A stretch of DNA of 33,799 nucleotides from Verrucomicrobiales bacterium. GTDB lineage: Bacteria; Verrucomicrobiota; Verrucomicrobiia; Limisphaerales; CANJXF01. This document shows positions 25,389 to 31,424 of this stretch, one piece after another (position 1 is the first letter of the stretch; each line of letters starts with the position of its first letter). The stretch lies in the NCBI GenBank assembly GCA_947478865.1, contig CANJXF010000044.1, positions 1-33,799 on the forward strand. Reading direction: 5' to 3'. Made by a program: the position numbers and the translations under genes. The notes below the pieces were generated by a model that saw nothing but the letters and a program-made list of their open reading frames with translations, ran no database searches and was not told the DNA's origin.

Positions 25389-25610
25389 TCACGACCCCTT
25401 CCGGTTAACTCCATCGGCTCCGGCGTAAGTCATCGCCAATGCGCTTTGCATTGAGTAGGGCGAAATCAGGAAATTGTTCGTCGGCTGGCTGGCCGTGCGG
25501 ATCAAGTCCAAGCCGAAAGAATTGAGGGCGTTAGCGGCAGGCGAAACAGGTTCAGCGGCAAAGGCGATTGTGGCAGTGGTGAACAGAACAACCAAAGTCG
25601 GGAACTTCAT
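25389..25610 (-). pseudogene. serpin N-terminal fragment with signal peptide
   Basis: Seventy-three residues from the ATG at 25610. Residues 1-19 (MKFPTLVVLFTTATIAFAA) are a clear signal peptide. The rest, SFGLDLIRTA...NNFLISPYSMQSALAMTYAGA, is the start of a serpin: helix A and the conserved N-x-x-x-SPxS and LAMTYAGA region. It ends at a stop right after AGADGVNRKGS, whereas a serpin needs about 300 more residues including the reactive-centre loop. No continuation is present upstream in the window. It is a broken end of a secreted protease inhibitor gene captured at a rearrangement. Confidence 0.78.
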
Positions 25611-25731
25611 TTGCTCAGTGGTAAAGGATGCGGTCGGTATAAGCGAGGGTCTGAATCGTTTGTGAAAAGTTTTCGAAATTATTTTTGGTGTTGGAAGGCT
25701 TTTGTCTGACCCCCTTTGATAAAGTGGAGGC

Positions 25732-26295
25732 ATGAAAATAAATAAAGATGAAGAAAGAAGTCAGGAGTCAGGAGTCAGAAGCCACCTCACCCCTGCCCTC
25801 TCCCCCAAAGGCGGAGAGGGAGTGAAACGGCTGGAATGGTGGGAGTCGTTGACCTTGGGTGAACGGAAATTGATTTGCAGCCTGATGCGGATGTTGCGCG
25901 GGGCCAAACAAAGTGAGCTGCGCGATGTCGCCATCGCGGCGGCGAAGTGGGAACGCGGCATCGGCTGCTTTATTAAAGTCCGGCTGATCGGGCAAGCTGC
26001 CCGTGGCCAAAGGTTCACGCAAAGACGCCAAGGCGCAGTTTGTATCACAGTTGGGAACACCTCATCCGCCGCCGAACCTCGGCCTGGCAATCGGGCACCT
26101 AATGACTCGCTCGCGCCCGCTCACTCGGCCCTCGGCGGGCCTTCGTCCCGCAAAAGCGGGACAAATTCCTTCCGCCATTTCCCAAGCGGCGGAAGTCCCC
26201 AGCGCGGAGAAGGCGGCGCTCAAGGGACTGATCGCCCTACCGCATCCCCGTCAACTTCGCGTAGCCAACGAGGTGTTTCTCCAAGTCAGGGTTGA
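25732..26295 (+). CDS. hypothetical protein built partly from interspersed repeats
   Basis: Open frame of 187 codons with a strong GGAGG site before the ATG; I do not recognise a family. Residues 18-30 (HLTPALSPKGGEG) are the translation of a widespread palindromic repeat. Residues about 32-85 (WWESLTLGERKLICSLMRML, then a Lys/Arg/Ala-rich helix) look protein-like and may be the only genuine domain. From about residue 110 the sequence is low-complexity Ser/Pro/Arg/Gly, matching repeat C DNA at 26104-26213. The 3' end overlaps the antisense repressor gene by 59 bp. The true gene may be shorter or broken. Its leader resembles that of the WYL gene. Confidence 0.4.
   Translation: MKINKDEERSQESGVRSHLTPALSPKGGEGVKRLEWWESLTLGERKLICSLMRMLRGAKQSELRDVAIAAAKWERGIGCFIKVRLIGQAARGQRFTQRRQGAVCITVGNTSSAAEPRPGNRAPNDSLAPAHSALGGPSSRKSGTNSFRHFPSGGSPQRGEGGAQGTDRPTASPSTSRSQRGVSPSQG
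25783..25822. repeat. palindromic repeat A, copy 1
   Basis: CACCTCACCCCTGCCCTCTC followed by CCCCAAAGGCGGAGAGGGAG forms an imperfect hairpin (CCCTCTCC against GGAGAGGG). In frame it reads HLTPALSPKGGEG. This is the element type translated as LTPALSP in many bacterial genomes. Confidence 0.8.
26104..26213. repeat. repeat C, copy 1
   Basis: About 110 bp sharing a 19-bp exact word (GACTCGCTCGCGCCCGCTC) and a similar order of words with 27908-28000, including AAATTCCTT and TTCCCAAGC. It contains internal hairpins such as GTCCCGCAAAAGCGGGAC. Confidence 0.75.
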
Positions 26296-26689
26296 TGGGA
26301 CATTGGCTGCGCAACCACACAAACGCCCGCTCGGTCTCATGACTCAATTCCACCACCGGCAAGTCCGACCCGGACTGGGCAATAATCTTGGTTCTTGCCT
26401 CCGTGGGTTTAACACGAATTTCCACAAGGTCGGCACCGGGCGCTCTGGCGAAGCGGGCAATTTCGCGGACGTCCATGCAGCGGGCGGCGATGATTTCCGC
26501 CTGAGCCGCCGGGTCGGTGGCGAAGGCGTTGAGCAGGCCGGCAAAATTGGCATCGGACAAGTCGCGCGACTCGCCGCTGTAAAGCCGGCTGATATAGCTG
26601 TTGGAAATGCCGCTGCGTTTGGCGAGGTCGCTCTGGTTCAACTGGCGGCGCTCGGCGCAGCGCTGGAGGGCGTTGGAAAAATAGCTCAT
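26237..26689 (-). CDS. XRE-family helix-turn-helix repressor
   Basis: Repressor-like protein of 150 residues from the ATG at 26689; a 7-codon extension would need a TTG start. Residues 7-62 form an XRE/Cro-CI helix-turn-helix, including LNQSDLAKRSGISNSYISRLYSG. A C-terminal domain of about 85 residues is rich in charged and hydrophobic positions and has no LexA-type Ser-Lys protease signature that I can see. It is divergent from the gene at 27023, the arrangement of a phage immunity region. A palindromic repeat (GTGCG...CCGCAC) sits in its 5' leader. It probably maintains the quiescent state of the recombination module. Confidence 0.85.
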   Translation of the reverse strand: MSYFSNALQRCAERRQLNQSDLAKRSGISNSYISRLYSGESRDLSDANFAGLLNAFATDPAAQAEIIAARCMDVREIARFARAPGADLVEIRVKPTEARTKIIAQSGSDLPVVELSHETERAFVWLRSQCPINPDLEKHLVGYAKLTGMR

Positions 26690-26713
26690 AGTGCGTGCCG
26701 CACGGGCCAATGG
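26690..26713. repeat. repeat E, copy 1
   Basis: AGTGCGTGCCGCACGGGCC plus CAATGG, 22 of 24 positions identical to 30642-30665. The inner part GTGCGTGCCGCAC is a hairpin. It abuts the repressor start codon. Confidence 0.75.
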
Positions 26714-27022
26714 TTAAAACGTGAAAACCTGAAAGCTGAAAGTTGAAATGAAACGAAAGTGGTTGCGAGCCGATGATCGGCTAACACAAAACCGCTCCGA
26801 AAGGGGCGCGCAATTTTTTTGTCCATCGGTTTGCAGTATACGCAAATCTGTAGATGTTGCAAACACCTTGCGGTTGGTGCGTGCCGGTGGCAGCGCCACT
26901 GGCAAACGGGCAACCAGTGGGAAACGAAGAATGGCCCTACCTCACCCCCGTCCCTCTCCCTCCCATCCGATGGGCCGGAGAGGGGGGGAAAAAGCGATCA
27001 GTTGACTTCGCGCCATTAACAA
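26711..27022. promoter_or_regulatory. divergent control region with candidate operator
   Basis: About 310 bp between the repressor and the gene at 27023. It includes the 17-bp near-palindrome TTTGCAGTATACGCAAA at 26830-26846, with perfect 5-bp arms around GTATAC, and a partial GTTGCAAAC at 26857-26865. These are the most operator-like sites I see. The right half is occupied by repeats: GGTGGCAGCGCCAC at 26886-26899 and repeat A at 26938-26990. Confidence 0.5.
26938..26990. repeat. palindromic repeat A, copy 2
   Basis: CCTCACCCCCGTCCCTCTCC followed by CATCCGATGGGCCGGAGAGG, a longer hairpin of the same family. It is intergenic and lies just before the gene at 27023. Confidence 0.75.
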
Positions 27023-27730
27023 ATGGACACCACGATTCCCATTGAACTGCTGTTGCGTTTGATCAACGCGACACCGGAGCAGCGTGCGATGGCGGAACGT
27101 CTGCGTGGGATGCCGGTTGATTTGGGGAAAAATTCAGACAGTTCACCTCATCCGGCCTGCGGCCACCTTCTCCCCAGAGCGGAGAAGGAAAAGCCGAAGT
27201 TTGTATTTCGCAAGGCGGGCAGTCATTGGGATGTTGTTTTTGACGGGTCCGAAACTTTTCATCTGCCGGACAAATTGGGAACCGAATACATCGGGCATTT
27301 TCTGCATCACGCCAACGAACCGATTTCAGCATTTGATCTGGAGCGCGTGATTCAGCCGGAAAAGGCCCAAGTGCGGGCCAAGGATTCCATCCAATGCAAC
27401 GTCGATGCGGAAGCCGTGCGGGCTTATCTGCGTCAGCTCGACAGGCTGCGCGAGCAGCGATCGGAGGCGGCGGAGGACGGAGATCTGGCCCGGGCGGACC
27501 AGTTGGATGAGGACATTTCGGCCCTCGAAGCGGCGCTGAAAGCGCCGGGACAGGCTGCTGATGCCGGGGAGCGAGCCCGCGGGAATGTGAGCAAGGCGGT
27601 GCGGGCGGTCCTGCGGCAGTTGCGGCGCGGCGGTTCCACCGAACAGGCATTTGGCCGGCATTTGGAACAATTTCTCAGCCTCGGCTACGAGTGCTGCTAC
27701 CACCAACCGCCGGGAATCTCCTGGCAATAA
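27023..27730 (+). CDS. protein with the regulatory module of large ATPase/cyclase proteins
   Basis: Protein of 235 residues. Residues about 58-110 (FVFRKAGSHWDVVFDGSETF, then LPDKLGTEYIGHFLHHANEP) and the C-terminal part (about 125-235, with a coiled coil and ARGNVSKAVRAVLRQL, HLEQF, CCYHQP) resemble a module I associate with the C-termini of bacterial adenylate-cyclase/AAA or STAND-like proteins, where similar FRREGDYWTI and GRHL...SY words recur. Here it stands alone without an enzymatic domain. Residues about 41-55 (PHPACGHLLPRAEKE) are the translation of a 46-bp interspersed repeat inserted between the N-terminal helix and the module. It is the first gene right of the repressor control region and is likely controlled by it. 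Function is unknown; the module match is from memory. Confidence 0.6.
   Translation: MDTTIPIELLLRLINATPEQRAMAERLRGMPVDLGKNSDSSPHPACGHLLPRAEKEKPKFVFRKAGSHWDVVFDGSETFHLPDKLGTEYIGHFLHHANEPISAFDLERVIQPEKAQVRAKDSIQCNVDAEAVRAYLRQLDRLREQRSEAAEDGDLARADQLDEDISALEAALKAPGQAADAGERARGNVSKAVRAVLRQLRRGGSTEQAFGRHLEQFLSLGYECCYHQPPGISWQ
27144..27189. repeat. 46-bp repeat B, copy 1, inside a coding region
   Basis: Begins CACCTCATCCGGCCTGCGGC and ends AGAGCGGAGAAGGA. All 46 bases equal those at 30366-30411. It contains nested inverted parts (GGCC-TGC-GGCC and CTTCTCC/GGAGAAG). In this gene it is read as SPHPACGHLLPRAEK. Confidence 0.93.
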
Positions 27731-27738
27731 TAATTCAT

Positions 27739-27779
27739 TTGGGAAGCCGTTTTTCCCAATTGGGAAGCCTCTTTTCCCA
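27739..27779. repeat. two tandem 21-bp hairpin units
   Basis: TTGGGAAGCCGTTTTTCCCA(A) at 27739-27759 is followed directly by TTGGGAAGCCTCTTTTCCCA at 27760-27779. Each unit is itself an inverted repeat (TGGGAA/TTCCCA). They begin 8 bp after a stop codon and run into a terminator-like hairpin. Confidence 0.7.
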
Positions 27780-27814
27780 CCAGGTAGGTAACAGCCTGAG
27801 TGGCGGGTTTTTTA
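27776..27814 (+). terminator. probable Rho-independent terminator
   Basis: CCACCAGG pairs with CCTGAGTGG (one bulged A) around a 10-base loop, followed by CGGG and a run of six T. It lies 46 bp after the stop of the gene at 27023. Confidence 0.6.
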
Positions 27815-27862
27815 TTACCTCGTCCGAAGGCGAAGCAGACGACCACCAAGCAGACGGCCACC

Positions 27863-28324
27863 ATGAAAAAATCTATCCGACAACCCTCATCCGGCCTGCG
27901 GCACGTGGACTCGCTCGCGCCCGCTCGCTCCGCCCTGCGGGCCTCCGCCTCCGGCAAATTCCTTTTGCGGCTTCCCAAGCCGCTCAAGTCTCCCGCTCCC
28001 GCGAGCGAAGGACAGATTCCGGCAGGCGAAGGCTACCTGGACAAGGTGGCGGTCGCGAAACGGCTGGGTTTGCGCCCGCGCACGGTCGCCCAGTGGGCTC
28101 GGCAAGGGCGGTTGCCGTGGTATCGCTTCGGACGTTACCTGCGGTTCAGTTGGGAGGAAGTGCAGGTGCGTTTGGCGGAAACGTGCCGGGTGGCGGGGGA
28201 AAAGCTGAAAATTGAAACGCGGACAACTGAAATGGGACTTCGACACCTCACCCCAACCCTCTCCCCGCTCGAGGCGGAGAGGGAGCAGAAAACAAAACGC
28301 AGATCAACAAATCCCGCGCTCTGA
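27863..28324 (+). CDS. excisionase-like helix-turn-helix protein with repeat-derived tails
   Basis: Protein of 153 residues from the ATG at 27863. The only conserved domain is at about 58-108: GYLDKVAVAKRLGLRPRTVA, QWARQGRLPWYRFGRYLRFS and WEEVQVRLAE form a MerR/excisionase-type winged helix-turn-helix of the DNA-binding family used by Xis and AlpA proteins. The N-terminal 50 residues (SSGLRHVDSLAPARSALRAS...) are translated repeats B/C. The C-terminal RHLTPTLSPLEAERE is translated repeat A, and the stop codon comes from the repeat F copy at 28305. The native protein may have been much shorter. It probably acts as excisionase or early regulator of the element. Confidence 0.65.
   Translation: MKKSIRQPSSGLRHVDSLAPARSALRASASGKFLLRLPKPLKSPAPASEGQIPAGEGYLDKVAVAKRLGLRPRTVAQWARQGRLPWYRFGRYLRFSWEEVQVRLAETCRVAGEKLKIETRTTEMGLRHLTPTLSPLEAEREQKTKRRSTNPAL
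27885..28000. repeat. repeat B fragment joined to repeat C, copy 2
   Basis: CCTCATCCGGCCTGCGGC at 27886-27903 matches the start of the 46-bp repeat B. It runs into GACTCGCTCGCGCCCGCTC at 27908-27926, shared with 26104-26122, and further similar words to about 28000. All of it is translated in the HTH gene. Confidence 0.75.
28243..28287. repeat. palindromic repeat A, copy 3, in coding sequence
   Basis: CACCTCACCCCAACCCTCTC followed by CCCGCTCGAGGCGGAGAGGG, read in frame as RHLTPTLSPLEAERE at the C-terminus of the HTH protein. Confidence 0.8.
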
Positions 28325-28338
28325 CGAGTCGCGGCTAC
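28305..28338. repeat. repeat F, copy 1
   Basis: CAACAAATCCCGCGCTCT plus GACGAGTCGCGGCTAC. The first 18 bases equal 29776-29793 and the rest matches with two differences. It supplies the TGA that ends the HTH gene. Confidence 0.8.
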
Positions 28339-28351
28339 CACGAAAGGAAAC

Positions 28352-28990
28352 ATGAAACACATCGTATTCGACATCGAAACCGTTCCGCAGGACGAAGCCA
28401 AGTTGTTGGCGCTCGCCCCGGAATTCACTGCCGCCGCGAACTTGAAGGACCCGGAGAAGATCGCGGCGAGCATCGCCAAGAAGCGCACGGATTATCTCGC
28501 TGATGCGGCGCTCAACTGGAAGACCGCCGAAGTCGTGCTGATCGGCGCGGGTGATGACGCGGGCATCCAGTCGTTCACCGCCGGTTCGGAAAAGGAATTG
28601 GTCGGCAACTTTCTCACGCTCCTGGGTGATGCATTGGCCGACGGCGTGGCCGCAGGCGGGCACAACGTCAAGGGCTTCGATCTGCCGATGCTCGTGAACC
28701 GTGCCCGCGTTCATGGCCTGAAAATTCCCACGACGGTTCTCTCATTCTGGAAGGGCCGTCCGCAGTGGGCGGAAAACATCTTCGACACGCTGGAATTGTT
28801 GTCCTTTGGAAAATCGTTCGACGGCAACGGCGTGGATGACGTGGCGCGGGTGTTCGGCCTGCCGCCGAAGCTCGGGCACGGCGGCGACTTTCCGCTGCTC
28901 TGGCGCGCGGACTGCCAAGCGGCAGTGGCGTATAACCGGCGCGATGTGGAAATCGAAATCGAGATCGCGCGCATCTGCGGCTGCTTTTAA
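28352..28990 (+). CDS. DEDDy 3'-5' exonuclease related to the PolB proofreading domain
   Basis: Protein of 212 residues. Exo I is FDIET with Asp7 and Glu9, Exo II is GGHNVKGFDLPML with Asn105 and Asp110, and Exo III is YNRRD with Tyr194 and Asp198, so the four acidic residues and the Tyr of the DEDDy class are present. The length and the NVKGFDLPML context fit the predicted PolB-like 3'-5' exonuclease family (Pfam PF10108 type). It begins after an AAAGGAAAC ribosome site. With the ERF annealing protein 190 bp downstream it makes an exonuclease-annealase pair, as used by phages and integrative elements for recombination. Confidence 0.88.
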   Translation: MKHIVFDIETVPQDEAKLLALAPEFTAAANLKDPEKIAASIAKKRTDYLADAALNWKTAEVVLIGAGDDAGIQSFTAGSEKELVGNFLTLLGDALADGVAAGGHNVKGFDLPMLVNRARVHGLKIPTTVLSFWKGRPQWAENIFDTLELLSFGKSFDGNGVDDVARVFGLPPKLGHGGDFPLLWRADCQAAVAYNRRDVEIEIEIARICGCF

Positions 28991-29042
28991 CCGCAGAGAA
29001 CGCAAAGAGCGCAAAGATTCTTTAACCGCAGAAGACACGAAC
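28986..29042. repeat. ACCGCAGA-type tandem repeat tract
   Basis: TTTTAACCGCAGAGAACGCA, AAGAGCGCAAAGATTC, then a second TTTAACCGCAGAAGACACGA. It overlaps the exonuclease stop codon. I recognise this repeat type from memory as common intergenic filler in Verrucomicrobia-like genomes. Confidence 0.55.
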
Positions 29043-29063
29043 CACATGAAAGCAAATCAACCC

Positions 29064-29166
29064 TACCTCACCCTTAATCCCTTGGGAAACCCTCACCCCC
29101 AGCCCCTCTCCCAATCCGATTGGGCGAGGGTGGCGTCGGGCCGATCAAGGCGGAGAGGGAGGGAAA
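29064..29166. repeat. palindromic repeat A, copy 4 (composite)
   Basis: Two starts (CCTCACCC at 29066 and 29090) precede one CCAATCCGATTGG hairpin and a terminal GGCGGAGAGGGAGGG. It looks like one copy inserted into another. It lies immediately upstream of the ERF gene's ribosome site. Confidence 0.7.
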
Positions 29167-29181
29167 ACTGAAAGGAAAATT

Positions 29182-29673
29182 ATGACACGCTCTGAAACCA
29201 TCACGCATCTGGCGACGGCGCTCGCCAAGGCACAGGCGGAAATGCCGGTCGCGGTGTTCGACGCGACCAACCCGTTTCTCAAATCGAAATACGCATCGCT
29301 CGGCGCGGTGATCCAAGCCAGCCGCCCGATTCTGGCGAAACACAAGCTGAGTCTTGTCCAGTTCCCCATTTCCGACGCCGCTGGCATCGGCGTTGAATCC
29401 ATTCTCGCGCATGAGTCGGGCGAGTTTGTCGCGGAACGCATTTTGATTCCGCTCACGGAGGAGAAAGGGAAATCAAAGGTGCAATCCGCCGGCAGCACGC
29501 TGACGTATCTGCGCCGCTATTCGTGGGCTTCGATTTTGGGGATGTATTCGGACGAGGACTCCGACGGGGTGGCAGCGCCACCTGCCAATATGCCTGCGGC
29601 ATCGGCCAAGACTGCATCTCCCAAACCGGCAACGGCACTTCCGCCTGTCCCAATGGAAAAACTGAAACGATGA
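29182..29673 (+). CDS. ERF-family single-strand annealing recombinase
   Basis: Protein of 163 residues. The ERF core is visible: NPFLKSKYASLGAVIQASRP (30-49), KHKLSLVQFP (53-62) and GSTLTYLRRYSWASILG (104-120), the signature of phage Erf/Sak-type annealing proteins. The core ends in a GMYSDEDSDG acidic turn at about 128. The rest is a Pro/Ala-rich tail (AAPPANMPAASAKTASPKPA) whose first part is translated palindrome GGTGGCAGCGCCACC. It would coat single-stranded DNA made by the exonuclease upstream and anneal homologous ends. An AAAGGA ribosome site precedes the ATG. The family call is strong. Confidence 0.9.
   Translation: MTRSETITHLATALAKAQAEMPVAVFDATNPFLKSKYASLGAVIQASRPILAKHKLSLVQFPISDAAGIGVESILAHESGEFVAERILIPLTEEKGKSKVQSAGSTLTYLRRYSWASILGMYSDEDSDGVAAPPANMPAASAKTASPKPATALPPVPMEKLKR
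29568..29586. repeat. palindrome D, in-frame copy 1
   Basis: GGTGGCAGCGCCACCTGCC, identical over 19 bp to 29982-30000; the first 14 bases also occur at 26886-26899. It folds as GGTGGC-AGC-GCCACC and is read as VAAPP in the ERF protein tail. Confidence 0.85.
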
Positions 29674-29700
29674 AAGCTGAGACGTTGAAATTTTCAACCG

Positions 29701-29876
29701 CGAAACACGCGAAACACGCGAAACGATTTTTCGGCGAGACGCCGAAAAGAACCCGCGAGACGCGGGTGCTACCGACAACAAATCCCGCGCTCTCACGAGA
29801 CGCGGCTACGAACAAAACAACAAAAAATGCCGGTGCTGGAGTTAGAGCCTCCTGACGTCGGCTGCTACCAACAAAA
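29701..29876. repeat. repeat-packed intergenic tract with three repeat F-like units
   Basis: The tract contains CGAAACACG in tandem at 29701-29718 with a partial third unit. It then has hairpins CCGCGAGACGCGGG and TTCGGCGAGACGCCGAA, repeat F copy 2 (29776-29809), and a third, looser unit (GACGTCGGCTGCTACCAACA, about 29857). It fills the space between the ERF gene and the next start. An open frame from 29827 runs into the gene at 29881, but its first 18 codons are repeat sequence. Confidence 0.7.
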
Positions 29877-29880
29877 ACAT

Positions 29881-30642
29881 ATGGAAATACCAAACGAAGG
29901 AAAATACGTCTGCAAACTCAATGGCCAACTGGTCATTTACGAAGCATCCACCGGCTCACTCTGCGGCGCAGTGCCGTGCGTGGTGGCAGCGCCACCTGCC
30001 TACGAAGGCTTCGCCTTCAAACACACGATGGTGCTCGTCAAAGCCGACGGGACGATTCTGACCAAGACCACCGACACGCTCAAGGCGGTGTTCGGTTGGG
30101 ATGGCGTGGACCCGTTCGCGCTGATGGACAACTCGGTAGACGGTGGCGCAATGCGCGACGTGGAGTTCGAGATCGTGGGCGGGCCGGAGACGGGTGATAA
30201 GGGCGGGCAATACTTCAAGAGCCAATGGCTCAATCCGCTGGGTGGCGGCATGAAGACGCCTGCCGCGGCAGACCGTCGCTCGGTGCTGGCGAAATATGGC
30301 AACAAGTTCCAAGCGCTGGCGTCGTCAGCGACGACGGGCAATAGCGCAGAACGCGGAACGCGGAGCACCTCATCCGGCCTGCGGCCACCTTCTCCCCAGA
30401 GCGGAGAAGGACGGCGCGGCACGGTGCCGCCGCCGCCTGTGCCCATGGCGGCTGCGCCGTCCACGATGGAAGAGGCGTGGGCGGCGTTGAACGAAGCGCA
30501 ATCTGGCAAGGCCGCTGATGTCATCGAGAAGGTCTGGTTCGACACCATCGCCAAGTTGTTCCCGAACAAGTCCAACACGGACCTCAAGCCGCATGAGTGG
30601 GGCAAACTCAAAACCGAGTTCACCGACGACATCCCGATGTAA
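29881..30642 (+). CDS. unknown element protein downstream of ERF
   Basis: Protein of 253 residues from the ATG at 29881 (MEIPNEGKYVCKLNGQLVIY), chosen because upstream codons are repeat sequence. The N-terminal 110 residues form a beta-rich domain (FKHTMVLVKADGTILTKTTD, then LKAVFGWDGVDPFALMDNSV, then VEFEIVGGPETGDKGGQYFK). Position and strand pattern suggest a single-strand-binding or recombination accessory protein, as often follows ERF genes, but I do not recognise the family. The C-terminal 70 residues (TMEEAWAALNEAQSGKAADV, then IEKVWFDTIAKLF) are helical. Between them a low-complexity linker contains translated 46-bp repeat B (STSSGLRPPSPQSGEG). Palindrome D is translated near residue 35 (VAAPP). 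Confidence 0.65.
   Translation: MEIPNEGKYVCKLNGQLVIYEASTGSLCGAVPCVVAAPPAYEGFAFKHTMVLVKADGTILTKTTDTLKAVFGWDGVDPFALMDNSVDGGAMRDVEFEIVGGPETGDKGGQYFKSQWLNPLGGGMKTPAAADRRSVLAKYGNKFQALASSATTGNSAERGTRSTSSGLRPPSPQSGEGRRGTVPPPPVPMAAAPSTMEEAWAALNEAQSGKAADVIEKVWFDTIAKLFPNKSNTDLKPHEWGKLKTEFTDDIPM
29982..30000. repeat. palindrome D, in-frame copy 2
   Basis: Same 19 bases as 29568-29586, read as VAAPPA inside the beta domain of the protein at 29881. A second hairpin (GAAGGCTTCGCCTTC) follows directly. Confidence 0.85.
30366..30411. repeat. 46-bp repeat B, copy 2, inside a coding region
   Basis: Identical over 46 bp to 27144-27189, but here read one frame over, as STSSGLRPPSPQSGEG. It sits in the low-complexity linker of the protein at 29881. 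Confidence 0.93.
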
Positions 30643-30665
30643 GTGCGAGCCGCACTGGCCAATGG
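30642..30665. repeat. repeat E, copy 2, at the integrase break
   Basis: AGTGCGAGCCGCACTGGCC plus AATGG, 22 of 24 matches to 26690-26713. It begins on the last base of the preceding gene's stop codon and ends 4 bp before the stop codon of the truncated integrase. Confidence 0.75.
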
Positions 30666-30668
30666 CGA

Positions 30669-31418
30669 TTATGGGAAGAGCGGGCCTTCTGCAGGAAGAT
30701 CTTTAAAAAGGTTCAACGTTTCAGGCCCGAGATGAACCAAAACCGGCACACCGGTTTTTTTCCTAAAGAAACTGACCGTCTCGTTTTGCCAGTCGATGTC
30801 TTCTCCTTTTAAAAGCGCGATGTCGCCCTGGCTCGCGCCCAATTGCCAGCAGAGCTGATAGAAAGTTTTTCGTTCGGGATTCACTTCGGCCGCAATTATT
30901 TTCTGATGCTCCTCGATGGTGATGGCGCGTTTTTCTTTGTAATGAATAGCGGGCCATTGTCGTCTCGGAATCACTGGCACGGGCAACCAATTCATATCGA
31001 GCGAGAAGTTGTGGATCTTGCGCAAAAACGCATTCGTCGAAACGGTTCCGGTTTTCAAAACCTGCAGAAGATGCTCAGCCTGCGTCTCAATCAAAGTTCG
31101 GTCGCGAATTAAATCGAACGCTTTATCCTTGGAAGCCGTTTGCCAACGGTACTGCGTGGGACCGGTTTTGATTTGGATAATTTCATCCAGCACATTTTGC
31201 CAGGTTCTTTTGGCCATGTGTGGATCGCTGTGCCGCAAATAAACCCGAGCCAGACTAAGATTCATCGCGGGCTGCTGCGACGCCTGATTCATCGCTGCAA
31301 GAATTCCGCGGGCTTGATGTTTGTCTTTGGTCTTGAGGCTTTGGAATTTATTTTCGATGGTGTCGAAGACATAATAAATTGCCTTACGACGGAGGAATAA
31401 ACGGTAACGCGCTTTCAT
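30669..31418 (-). pseudogene. tyrosine integrase lacking its catalytic C-terminus
   Basis: A 249-residue fragment homologous to the left integrase: MKARYRLFLRR aligns with MKSRFIIYRR, NAFLRKIHNFSLDMNWLPVP with NVYLRRLHNFALDMNWLPKT, and AITIEEHQ with AITLEEHR. The start at 31418 is chosen from this alignment; an in-frame ATG at 31424 also exists. Homology runs through EGPLFP and stops at a TAA, whereas the left copy continues for about 95 more residues with the H-x-x-R, second His and Tyr boxes. It should therefore be unable to cut DNA. The position where Arg is usual again reads GASQGDIALL. It lies between attR and the island genes, transcribed away from the tRNA, as expected for the island's own integrase. 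Confidence 0.88.
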
Positions 31419-31424
31419 ATGCAT

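Noticed and set aside
25640-30665. CRISPR array
   Set aside because: The repeats differ in family and spacing, lie inside genes, and are not evenly spaced with unique spacers; no cas gene is present.
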